Assembly (NCBI GenBank): GCA_019683665.1
Contig: JADGIB010000006.1
Span: forward strand, 1 to 30,785
DNA from: Solirubrobacteraceae bacterium
GTDB lineage: Bacteria > Actinomycetota > Thermoleophilia > Solirubrobacterales > Solirubrobacteraceae
Reading direction: 5' to 3'
DNA: 30,785 nt
Shown here: one piece after another, positions 1-7,336 of the stretch
Numbering within the stretch: position 1 is the stretch's first letter
How the letters are laid out: the number at the start of each line of letters is the position of its first letter
The notes under the pieces: generated by a model
The model's database searches: none
Seen by the model: the letters and a program-made list of their open reading frames with translations, nothing else
What the model was told of the DNA's origin: nothing
Position numbers and translations under genes: made by a program

Positions 1-13
1 TTATAAGACACAG
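1..13. other. Possible Nextera mosaic-end remnant at the contig edge
   Basis: TTATAAGACACAG matches the last 13 bases of the Tn5/Nextera mosaic end (GTATAAGAGACAG) at 11 positions. It falls exactly at the window edge, so it is probably adapter rather than genome. Confidence 0.55.
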
Positions 14-2869
14 CTGCGGGGGCGGGGGCGGCGGCGCCGGCGCGTCGTGCGCCTCGGGCTGGACGGCGTCGGGCCGGCGCGGCACGCGCGTCGGCTTGCG
101 CGGGCGCGGCGCCGCCGCCGTCGCCGACGTCTCGGCGGCGGTGTCCTGGATGTCGGCGACGAGCTCCTCGAACTCCTCGCGCGAGACCTCGGGCGGCTGG
201 CCGGGCACAGCCGGGCCGGAGCGCCAGCGGCGCCGCCTGCGCTGCGGCTCCACCTCGACCGGGGCGCCGTCGACCGGCGTCGGGTAGGCCGGGATGTAGC
301 CCTGGGTCTCGAGGATCCGCTTCGCGCGCGCCTGGTAGGCCGGCTCGCGCTGCTTCCAGTGCGTCAGCACCTGGCCGGCGATGAAGATCGACGAGTACGT
401 GCCCGACGCGGTGCCGATGAGCAGCGCCATCGCGAAGTCCTGCAGCGTCTCGCCGCCGAACAGCAGCAGCGACAGGACCGGCAGCAGCGTGCAGAACGAC
501 GTCGCCAGCGAGCGGACGATGACCTCGCTCATCGAGCGGTTGACGATCTGCGAGAACGCCGCCCTCGGCATCCGCGGCGCGTTCTCGCGGATGCGGTCGA
601 ACACGATGATCGTGTCGTAGAGCGAGAAGCCCAGGATCGTGAGCAGCGCCGCGACCGTCGACGTCGTCACCTCCAGGCCGAGAAGCGCGTAGATGCCCGC
701 GGTGATCAGCAGGTCGTGGGTCACGGCGATGAGGACCGGGACCGCGTACTTCCACTCGAAGCGCAGCGCGATGTAGACCGAGATGACGAGCAGCGACGCG
801 ATGATCGCGATGACCGCCGATCTCGCCACGCTCTCGCCGAACGTCGGGCCGATCGACTCGTTCGTGAAGTTCGGGGTGCCGCCGAAGTCCTCGTCGAGCG
901 CCTGGCGGACCTTCTGGACGTCCTCGGGCGCGATGTCGCCGGAGATCTGGAACGCGTTGTCGCCCAGCTCGTCGTTGGTGACCTTCTGGACCTCGGCGTT
1001 CTTGTAGCCGAGCGCGGCGATCGCGTCGCGGACCCCGTTCTCGTCGGTCTTCTGCGCGAGCTCGGTCGTGATCCGCGTGCCGGACTCGAAGTCGATCCCG
1101 AAGTTCAGGCCCTTCCCGCCGATCGCGAGCGCGCAGATGACGAGGATCACGCCCGAGGCCGAGAAGAACCACTTCGAGTAGCCCATGAAGTCGAAGCGGA
1201 TCCGGACCTTCTGCTCGGTGGCGCCGAGCGCGGACCGGCTCGCGAGCAGGCGCGAGTTGCCCATCGTGCCGAGCACGGCCTGCGTGGCGAGGACGGCGGT
1301 GAAGAGCGAGACGGCGGTGCCGACGCCGAGCGTGAACGCGAAGCCCTTCACGCCCGCGGTCGCGAGCATGAACAGGATGAACGCGACCATGAACGTGACG
1401 ACGTTCGCGTCGATGATCGCCGCCAGGCCCTTCTTGTAGCCCTGGGCGATGCCGGCCGGGATCGATCTGCCGGCGCGGATCTCCTCCTTGACGCGCTCGA
1501 AGATGACGATGTTCGCGTCGGCGGCGACGGACAGCGTCAGGATCAGGCCGGCGATGCCGGGCAGCGTCAGCGTGATCGGGATGAGCTTGATCAGCGCGAA
1601 GAAGTAGACGCCGTAGATGACGAGCGCGCCGACGGCGATCAGGCCGAGCACGCGGTAGAAGACGATCAGGAAGAGCGCGACGACGACGAAGCCGACGATG
1701 CCGGCGATGAGGCCCTCGTCGAGCGCCTGCTGGCCGAGCGTCGCCGACACCTGCGACTGGGAGATCAGCTCGAGCTTGATCGGCAGGGCGCCGGTGCGCA
1801 GGAGGTCGGCGAGGTTCTGGGCCGACTGGATCGTGAAGCCGCCCTGGATCTGCGAGCCGTTCGCGCCGTCGATCCCGTCCGGGTTCTGCTGGTAGTCGAT
1901 GTACGGGACCGAGATGAGCTCGTCGTCGAGGACGATCGCGAAGTGCTGGGCGGAGGCGAGCGGGTCGGCGCCCGGGACCTGGTTGGCCTGGCCGCGCTGG
2001 GCGATCTCGCGCGTGACCTGCTGCCAGATGTCGCGCCCGCGCTTCGTGAAGTCGAAGGTGACGATCGGCGCGCCGGTGCCGCCCGGGCCGTTGTCGAAGT
2101 TCTGCTCGGGGTCCTTGATGTCGGTGCCCAGCAGCGCCGGGTCGTCGTTGAGGACGTACCAGCGGTCCGGCTTCGTCGCGTTCTCGTCGTCGGAGTCGGG
2201 GCTCTCGGCGCGGACGATGACCGTGCCCGGCTTGACCTCGACGACCTCCTGGCCCTCCTGCGGCTCGGTGTAGGGCAGGTCGACGAACAGGTCCTCGCGC
2301 TTCTCCTCCGGCCCGGCGACGACCTTCTCGTTCTTCGTGTCGAGCAGGTACCAGCGGCCCTCGTGGGTGGCGCTGTCGGGGTTGCGGGCCGGGCACTGCG
2401 CGGCGCGGCGGACCGCCTCGTAGAGCGAGATGCCGTACGTCGGGTTGCCGGCCTGCGGGCCGCCGGTGACCTGCGCGTTCGTCGGGTCCGGCCGGCAGCC
2501 GGGGCCCATGACGTTCGGCTCCCAGTCGTAGAAGAAGAGCTGCGCGACGCGGCCGACCTGCTGCTGCGCGCGCTCGGCGTTCTGGACGTCGGGCAGCGAG
2601 ACCTGGATCTGCTGGCCGCCGAAGCGCTGGATCTCCGGCTCGGCGACGCCGAACTGGTCCACGCGCTCGCGCATGATGTCGATCGCCCGGTTGATCGCCT
2701 CGGGCGTGACCTCCGACTGCTTCGTCGGCTTGGCCTCGTAGATGAGCTCGACGCCGCCCTTGAGGTCGAGGCCGAGCCGGGTCGGCTTGGCGACGATGAC
2801 CGCGATCGCGCCGGCGAGGAGCACGCCGACGAGCAGCAGGATGGCGAGGTTGCGCGTTTTGTTCTGCAT
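1..2869 (-). CDS. secDF: Fused protein-export membrane protein SecDF (3' end runs off the window)
   Basis: SecD and SecF are accessory subunits of the Sec translocon that use the proton gradient to pull exported proteins across the membrane. One open frame runs from ATG at 2869 to the window edge without a stop, 956 codons. The SecD half (about residues 1-535) has an N-terminal membrane helix, the GLDLKGG motif and a large periplasmic domain. It then has a helix bundle with the conserved ADAN aspartate and the FERVKEE segment. The SecF half (from about 553) shows GIDFESGTRI and the LYDTIIVFDRIREN signature. Codons across the junction (about 1200-1280) are continuous and in frame. Fusion is familiar from Bacillus, while actinobacteria usually have separate genes. 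The upstream gene's stop shares one base with this ATG (TGATG), implying translational coupling. The tail is basic and proline-rich; its last codons may be adapter sequence, so the true C-terminus is unknown. Confidence 0.95.
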   Translation of the reverse strand, partial: MQNKTRNLAILLLVGVLLAGAIAVIVAKPTRLGLDLKGGVELIYEAKPTKQSEVTPEAINRAIDIMRERVDQFGVAEPEIQRFGGQQIQVSLPDVQNAERAQQQVGRVAQLFFYDWEPNVMGPGCRPDPTNAQVTGGPQAGNPTYGISLYEAVRRAAQCPARNPDSATHEGRWYLLDTKNEKVVAGPEEKREDLFVDLPYTEPQEGQEVVEVKPGTVIVRAESPDSDDENATKPDRWYVLNDDPALLGTDIKDPEQNFDNGPGGTGAPIVTFDFTKRGRDIWQQVTREIAQRGQANQVPGADPLASAQHFAIVLDDELISVPYIDYQQNPDGIDGANGSQIQGGFTIQSAQNLADLLRTGALPIKLELISQSQVSATLGQQALDEGLIAGIVGFVVVALFLIVFYRVLGLIAVGALVIYGVYFFALIKLIPITLTLPGIAGLILTLSVAADANIVIFERVKEEIRAGRSIPAGIAQGYKKGLAAIIDANVVTFMVAFILFMLATAGVKGFAFTLGVGTAVSLFTAVLATQAVLGTMGNSRLLASRSALGATEQKVRIRFDFMGYSKWFFSASGVILVICALAIGGKGLNFGIDFESGTRITTELAQKTDENGVRDAIAALGYKNAEVQKVTNDELGDNAFQISGDIAPEDVQKVRQALDEDFGGTPNFTNESIGPTFGESVARSAVIAIIASLLVISVYIALRFEWKYAVPVLIAVTHDLLITAGIYALLGLEVTTSTVAALLTILGFSLYDTIIVFDRIRENAPRMPRAAFSQIVNRSMSEVIVRSLATSFCTLLPVLSLLLFGGETLQDFAMALLIGTASGTYSSIFIAGQVLTHWKQREPAYQARAKRILETQGYIPAYPTPVDGAPVEVEPQRRRRRWRSGPAVPGQPPEVSREEFEELVADIQDTAAETSATAAAPRPRKPTRVPRRPDAVQPEAHDAPAPPPPPPQLCLI

Positions 2870-3333
2870 CAGGACGGCTTGGCGGCCTTGACCGGCGTGA
2901 GGACGATCAGGAGCCCGCCGTCGTCATCGTAGGCCGGAAAGAGGTCGGCCGTCGCCTCGACGGGGAAGTCGCCCTCCGCGTGGACCGTGACCGCCTTCCC
3001 CTGGACCCGGACGCCCCACTCCAGCGCCTGGCCGACGTGGTCGGTCCCGTCCTCGAACGCGAGGCCGAGGACCTCGCGGGCGGGACGGCCGATCGCGCGC
3101 TCGTCGTCGAGCCCGGTGAGCTCGAACGCGCCGCGGCCGCAGTGGATCAGGCGCCCCTGCTGGTCGGTGGCGAAGAACGCGGCGTCGGGGGCGGGGTAGT
3201 AGTCGTCCATCAGCTCGAAGAGGAACGCGTGCCCGCACTTGGGACAGCCGAGCGCCTCGCGCGAGAACCCGCGCCGGCGGTCCGTCGCCGTCGACCGCGT
3301 GCCGCAGTTGGGGCAGATGAACAGGTGGGCCAT
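2869..3333 (-). CDS. Zinc-ribbon plus PAS domain protein
   Basis: The product has 154 residues. The first 35 hold two CxxC pairs (C7/C10 and C30/C33), a zinc-ribbon arrangement. The rest looks like a single PAS domain: an AAFFATDQQGRLIHCGRGA stretch, a GRPAREVLGL segment and a VEATADLFPAYDDDGG strand. PAS domains sense small molecules, redox state or light, or mediate dimerisation. There is no output domain, signal peptide or membrane helix, so it is probably a cytoplasmic adaptor. Its stop overlaps the secDF start by one base, so the two are almost certainly co-translated, and it lies 41 bp downstream of the diguanylate cyclase. It occupies the place where yajC is often found but has no YajC-like helix. 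The start is supported by MAHLFICPNCG, which opens directly into the zinc ribbon. Ligand and function are unknown. Confidence 0.85.
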   Translation of the reverse strand: MAHLFICPNCGTRSTATDRRRGFSREALGCPKCGHAFLFELMDDYYPAPDAAFFATDQQGRLIHCGRGAFELTGLDDERAIGRPAREVLGLAFEDGTDHVGQALEWGVRVQGKAVTVHAEGDFPVEATADLFPAYDDDGGLLIVLTPVKAAKPS

Positions 3334-3345
3334 GGGGGTCGCTCT

Positions 3346-3351
3346 AGCGTA
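3346..3351 (-). promoter_or_regulatory. Possible -10 element TACGCT for the zinc-ribbon/PAS-secDF unit
   Basis: TACGCT fits TANNNT and ends 12 nt before the ATG at 3333, with no Shine-Dalgarno sequence between. It is the least certain of the series because its distance from the start codon is the longest. Read-through from the ruv operon is also possible. Confidence 0.35.
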
Positions 3352-3374
3352 GTGGCGCGTCCGTCGGCGTCGCG

Positions 3375-4451
3375 TCAGCTCGGGCTCGGCAGCGCGGACG
3401 GCGCGCGGCCGGCCTGCTTGCCGGCGTGCAGCCCGCGGTCGACGGCGGCGAACAGGTCGGCGGGCGCGTCCCCGTCGTCGGGGTGGACGGCCCAGGCGAC
3501 GGTGAGCGAGACGGGCGCCGCGCCGGCGGCCGGCCGCACCCGCGCGGCGGCCACGCGCACCGCCTGGGCCAGGCGGCGGGCGCCGTCCTCCCCCGCGCCG
3601 GGCGCGACGATCGCCAACTCGTCGCCGCCGATGCGGGCCACGCAGTCCTGCGGGCGCACCACGCCGGAGATCCCGGCGGCGAGCCGGCGCAGGACCGCGT
3701 CGCCGGCGGTGTGGCCGTAGGTGTCGTTGATGGCCTTGAAGTGGTCGACGTCGATGAGCAGGAGCGCGAAGCGCCCGGGGTCCAGGGCCCGCCGTCCCCG
3801 GTCGGGCGCCCCGGCGGCGGCGACCGCCCCGGCCAGCGCCGCGTCGAACCCGCGCCGGTTGGCCAGCCCGGTGAGCGCGTCGGCGTGGGCCATCTCGCGC
3901 TGGGCGGCCTCGGCGGCCAGCAGGCGCCGCTTCAGCGTCTGCAGGCTGAGCGTGACGCCCTCGCAGGAGATCGCGAAGGCGAGCACGCGGGCGAGCGCCT
4001 GGTCCTCGCCGACCGGCGTGTAGAGGAGCGTGCTCGCGTACGTGAGCGCCAGCGCACCGACGCCGACCCAGGCCATCCAGCCGGGCAGGAAGTAGGCGGC
4101 GTAGAGCATCGCGAGCACGAGCAGCGGCGTGATGTAGGAGGCGGCGCCGCCCGTCGCCCACAGCGCGAGCGCGAGCACCGGCTGGAAGGCGAGGACCGCG
4201 GCCAGGTGCGCGCCGATCGGCGCCCGGCCCCACGGGATCCACTCCAGCAGGCAGGCGAGCCCGTAGGCGCCGAGCAGGCCGCACAGCGCCCACACGAGCC
4301 ACGGGTGCTCGGCCTCGACGCCGGGCAGCGCCTGCCCGGCGGCGCCGACCGCAGCGCCCAGCAGCCACAGCGCCCCCGACCAGCGGCCCATCGTGCGGCG
4401 CTCGTCGGCGAGGCCGGCGACGGCACCGAGCGTGGCCTCGCCCGTGCTCAT
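3375..4451 (-). CDS. Membrane-bound diguanylate cyclase (GGDEF domain)
   Basis: The product has 358 residues and is predicted to make cyclic di-GMP from two GTP. About six hydrophobic helices fill residues 25-170, followed by a short linker and a GGDEF domain (about 185-350). The domain has the HADALTGLANRR entry motif, metal-binding D234 in LLIDVDHFK, the DTYGHTAGD stretch and the active-site signature GGDEL (275-279). RPQD at 266-269, five residues before GGDEL, matches the RxxD inhibitory site, so product feedback is likely. No EAL domain is present. The ATG at 4451 lies 7 nt after the ruvB stop, and the stop itself is embedded in a GAGGG Shine-Dalgarno-like sequence, so the gene is the last member of the ruvCAB operon. 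The membrane sensor is not a family I recognise. Confidence 0.93.
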   Translation of the reverse strand: MSTGEATLGAVAGLADERRTMGRWSGALWLLGAAVGAAGQALPGVEAEHPWLVWALCGLLGAYGLACLLEWIPWGRAPIGAHLAAVLAFQPVLALALWATGGAASYITPLLVLAMLYAAYFLPGWMAWVGVGALALTYASTLLYTPVGEDQALARVLAFAISCEGVTLSLQTLKRRLLAAEAAQREMAHADALTGLANRRGFDAALAGAVAAAGAPDRGRRALDPGRFALLLIDVDHFKAINDTYGHTAGDAVLRRLAAGISGVVRPQDCVARIGGDELAIVAPGAGEDGARRLAQAVRVAAARVRPAAGAAPVSLTVAWAVHPDDGDAPADLFAAVDRGLHAGKQAGRAPSALPSPS

Positions 4452-4458
4452 CGCGCCC

Positions 4459-5469
4459 TCAGAACAGCGCCTGGTCGGGCGGCTCGAGCCGCAGGTGCCG
4501 GTACGCGGCGGGCGTCGCCACCCGGCCGCGCGGGGTGCGCTGGAGGAGCCCCCGCTGGAGCAGGTACGGCTCGTAGACGTCCTCGATCGTGTCGGGCTCC
4601 TCCCCGACGGCGACCGCCAGCGTGGACAGGCCCACCGGGCCGCCGCCGAACTTCTCGCATATCGCCGACAGGATGTCACGATCGAGCCGGTCCAGGCCGG
4701 CGTCGTCGATCTCGAGCATCGCAAGCGCCTCGTCGGCCGCCGCGGCGGTGACGACGCCGGCGCCGCGGACCTGGGCGAAGTCCCGCACGCGGCGCAGGAG
4801 CCGGTTGGCCACGCGCGGCGTGCCGCGGCTGCGCCCGGCGATCGCCCGCGCCCCGTCGGGCTCGATCTCGATGCCGAGGATCGCCGCCGACCGGTGGACG
4901 ATCGTGGCCAGCTCCTCGGGCGCGTACGGCTCCAGCCGCGCCTGGATGCCGAAGCGGTCGCGCAGCGGCGTCGTCAGCAGCCCGGCGCGGGTCGTGGCGC
5001 CGACGAGCGTGAACGGCGGCAGGTCGAGCGTGACGACCCGCGCGCCCGCCCCCTGCCCCACGGTGATCGGGAGCTGGCGGTCCTCCATCGCCGGGTAGAA
5101 CGTCTCCTCCAGCGCGCGCGGCAGGCGGTGGATCTCGTCGACGAAGAACACCGACCGCGGCTCCAGGGCGGTGAGGAACGCGGCGACGTCGCCCTTGCGC
5201 TCGAGCGCGGGCCCGGCCGTCTGGACGAACGGCACGTCGAGCTCGGCGGCGACGATCTGCGCCAGCGACGTCTTCCCCAGGCCGGGCGGGCCGGCGAGCA
5301 GGAGGTGGTCGAGCGCCTCGCCGCGGCCGGCGGCCGCCGCGATCGCCACCTCGAGCTGGTCCTTGAGCGCCGCCTGGCCGACGAAGTCGCGCAGCCGCCG
5401 CGGCCGCAGCGTGACCTCGAGCTCGTCCTCGGCCTCGACGATCCCGGGGGTCTGGATGCGGACGCTCAC
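4459..5469 (-). CDS. ruvB: Holliday junction branch-migration ATPase RuvB
   Basis: RuvB is the hexameric AAA+ motor that, with RuvA, drives branch migration of Holliday junctions during recombinational repair. The 336-residue product is normal family length. It has Walker A GPPGLGKT (60-67), Walker B FFVDEIH (108-114), the sensor/arginine-finger region GATTRAG, and a C-terminal winged helix with the GLSTLAVAVGEE and EDVYEPYLLQRG signatures. The start is GTG at 5469, overlapping the ruvA stop as GTGA, which fixes the start and implies translational coupling. Confidence 0.98.
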   Translation of the reverse strand: MSVRIQTPGIVEAEDELEVTLRPRRLRDFVGQAALKDQLEVAIAAAAGRGEALDHLLLAGPPGLGKTSLAQIVAAELDVPFVQTAGPALERKGDVAAFLTALEPRSVFFVDEIHRLPRALEETFYPAMEDRQLPITVGQGAGARVVTLDLPPFTLVGATTRAGLLTTPLRDRFGIQARLEPYAPEELATIVHRSAAILGIEIEPDGARAIAGRSRGTPRVANRLLRRVRDFAQVRGAGVVTAAAADEALAMLEIDDAGLDRLDRDILSAICEKFGGGPVGLSTLAVAVGEEPDTIEDVYEPYLLQRGLLQRTPRGRVATPAAYRHLRLEPPDQALF

Positions 5470-6050
5470 CGGCGGGCCCCTCGCAGCGCGCTGGCGATGA
5501 GCTCCTCGGCGGTCTCGCCGTCGGCGGCCGCCAGGAGGCTCTCGACCTCGGCGGCGCTGTAGCCGAGGCCGAGCAGCCCGTCGCGGGCGACCGCGCGCGG
5601 GTCGTCGGCCGCCGGGGCGGCGACCGTCGCCGCGTCGTCGACGTCGACGTCGCCGACCTTCGGGCGCAGCTCGACGATGATCCGCTCGGCCGTGCGCTTG
5701 CCGATCCCGGGGACGGCCTGGAAGCGGGCGGCGTCGCCGGCGGCGATCGCGCGCATGAGCTCGCCCGGCGGCCCGCCCGACAGCACGGCGAGCGCGACCT
5801 TCGGGCCGACGGCCTGGACGCCGAGGAGCAGGAGGAACAGGTCGCGCTCCTCCTCGGTCGCGAACCCGTAGAGGTTGAGCGCGTCGTCGCGGACGATGAG
5901 GTGGGCGTGGAGCGTCACCTCCTGCCCGGCGGCCGGGACGTGGCGCAGCGTCTCCGACGAGACGGCCAGCCGGTAGCCGACCCCGCCGGCGAGCACGACG
6001 ACGTGGTCGGGGCGGCGGACGGCGACCTCGCCGCGGACGAGCCCGATCAC
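5466..6050 (-). CDS. ruvA: Holliday junction DNA helicase subunit RuvA
   Basis: RuvA binds the four-way Holliday junction as a tetramer and loads RuvB. The product has 194 residues. An N-terminal OB fold (about 1-64) begins IGLVRGEVA and includes the VGYRLAVS strand. Helix-hairpin-helix motifs follow, the second clear as VPGIGKRTAERI (113-124). A flexible acidic, alanine-rich linker (about 133-152) leads to domain III, LLGLGYSAAEVESLL, which contacts RuvB. The start is GTG at 6050, overlapping the ruvC stop by four bases (GTGA). The stop in turn overlaps the ruvB start in the same way. Confidence 0.97.
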   Translation of the reverse strand: MIGLVRGEVAVRRPDHVVVLAGGVGYRLAVSSETLRHVPAAGQEVTLHAHLIVRDDALNLYGFATEEERDLFLLLLGVQAVGPKVALAVLSGGPPGELMRAIAAGDAARFQAVPGIGKRTAERIIVELRPKVGDVDVDDAATVAAPAADDPRAVARDGLLGLGYSAAEVESLLAAADGETAEELIASALRGARR

Positions 6051-6556
6051 GCCCCCGCCCCCGCGGTCGCCCGCAGCGCGGCGTCCAGCGGCGCGCGGTT
6101 CAGGTGGCAGACGGCGACGGCGAGCGCGTCGGCCGCGTGGTCGGGCCGCGGCGGCTCCGGCAGCGACAGCAGCGCCTGGACCATCCGCTGGACCTGGTCC
6201 TTGCCGGCCCGCCCGCTCCCGCACACGGCGCCCTTGACCTGCTGGGGCGTGTAGGCCGCGCACGGCACCCCGCGCTGGCCGGCGGCCAGCATCGCGACGC
6301 CGCGCGCCTGCCCGACCGCGAACGCGCTGCGGGCGTTCGCGCCGAAGTAGAGGTCCTCGATGGCCAGGCAGGCGACGTCGTGCTCGTCGAGCAGCTCGGC
6401 GACCCGGGCGTGGATCGTGGCCAGGCGCCGCTCGGGCGGGGCCCCGGGCGGGGTGGCGATGACGCCGCCGTCGCGGGCGACGAGCCGTCCGCCGCGGCGC
6501 TCGACCACGCCGTAGCCGGTGTTCGCGGTGCCGGGGTCGATGCCGAGGACGCGCAT
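6047..6556 (-). CDS. ruvC: Crossover junction endodeoxyribonuclease RuvC
   Basis: RuvC resolves Holliday junctions by paired symmetric nicks. The 169-residue product starts MRVLGIDPG, which favours the ATG at 6556. An ATG 12 nt upstream at 6568 is also in frame, and neither has a convincing Shine-Dalgarno sequence. The acidic catalytic residues are visible: D7, E67 in AIEDLYF, and H140/D143 in PDHAADALAVA. The histidine at the third position is as in Thermus RuvC, whereas E. coli has Asp. It is the first ruv gene, 85 bp downstream of the tetR-like gene. No TANNNT box is visible just before either start, so it may be transcribed from within or before that regulator. Confidence 0.97.
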   Translation of the reverse strand: MRVLGIDPGTANTGYGVVERRGGRLVARDGGVIATPPGAPPERRLATIHARVAELLDEHDVACLAIEDLYFGANARSAFAVGQARGVAMLAAGQRGVPCAAYTPQQVKGAVCGSGRAGKDQVQRMVQALLSLPEPPRPDHAADALAVAVCHLNRAPLDAALRATAGAGA

Positions 6557-6641
6557 ACGGACCCGCATTCTGCGCGTCGGGCCGGACGCCTCCCCGCGGA
6601 CGGCGATCCGCACCGGACCGTGCGCGCCGCCGGTCGCCGTC

Positions 6642-7271
6642 CTAGGCGCCGTCGGACCGGCCGCCGAGGCGGGCCAGGCCCGGCCAGGCGAACGCGGCCG
6701 CGCGCTCGACGAGCTCGGCGCGCGGCACCTCCGGGTGGTCGTGCCACCAGTTCGCCAGCGCCTGCACCGCACCCGAGAGCATCTCGGCCAGGATCTCGAC
6801 CTCCTGGTGCAGCGCGTCGTCGGCGCCGGGCATGAGCAGCTCGGCCACCGCGCTCGTCGCGTCGTGCTGGACGCGGTCGATGACCTCCCCCAGCTCCGGG
6901 TCGGCGGCGTCGCGGAACAGCGCCCGCCAGGCGTCGCGGCGCTCCTCGACGAAGCCCAGGAACGCGTCGACGCCGCCGCGCAGCCGCTCCTCGGGCGTCG
7001 CATCCGGGTCGGTCGCCGCGGCGGCCAGCCGCGCGAACAGCGCCTCGGCCTGGGCGGTGACGAGCTCGGCGTGCAGGCCCTGCTTGGACGGGAAGTGCTC
7101 GTAGATGAGCGCCTTCGAGATCCCGGCCGCCGACGCGATGTCGTCGATCGACGTCCCGTGGTAGCCGTGGCGGGCGAACGCCTCCATCGCCGCGTCGAGG
7201 ATCGCGGCCCGGCGCTCGGCGGCGCTCATGCGGGTGCGGCGGGGGGCTCGGGCGGACACGCGGCGCCACAT
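6642..7271 (-). CDS. TetR-family transcriptional regulator
   Basis: TetR proteins are dimeric repressors released by small-molecule ligands. The 209-residue product has a canonical N-terminal helix-turn-helix: RRAAILDAAMEAFARHG, then TSIDDIASAAGISKALIYEHF and the PSKQGLH turn. A divergent all-helical C-terminal domain presumably binds ligand; WHDHPEVPRAELVERAA near the end is typical. The start at 7271 keeps the basic RAPRRTRMSAAERR arm often seen in this family. The internal ATG at 7229 would give 195 residues. Neither has a clear Shine-Dalgarno sequence or -10 box. It lies 65 bp from the divergent nucleotide cyclase, so that gene is the first candidate target. The ligand is unknown. Confidence 0.92.
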   Translation of the reverse strand: MWRRVSARAPRRTRMSAAERRAAILDAAMEAFARHGYHGTSIDDIASAAGISKALIYEHFPSKQGLHAELVTAQAEALFARLAAAATDPDATPEERLRGGVDAFLGFVEERRDAWRALFRDAADPELGEVIDRVQHDATSAVAELLMPGADDALHQEVEILAEMLSGAVQALANWWHDHPEVPRAELVERAAAFAWPGLARLGGRSDGA

Positions 7272-7321
7272 GCTGCCAGGTCCCCGCCGGCGCGCGGCTC
7301 CCCGCCGCCCGCCGCCTCGCG

Positions 7322-7327
7322 TAGATT
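7322..7327 (+). promoter_or_regulatory. Predicted -10 element TAGATT of the nucleotide cyclase gene
   Basis: TAGATT (TANNNT) ends 9 nt before the ATG at 7337. No purine-rich ribosome-binding site lies between, so a leaderless transcript is likely. The 65-bp divergent gap shared with the TetR gene is otherwise GC-rich with no clear palindrome. Confidence 0.6.
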
Positions 7328-7336
7328 CCGCCGCCG

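Noticed and set aside
47..2932. A 961-codon open frame on the plus strand opposite secDF
   Set aside because: It is arginine/aspartate/leucine-rich low-complexity translation, the mirror of a GC-rich coding strand. SecDF motifs on the minus strand explain the region.
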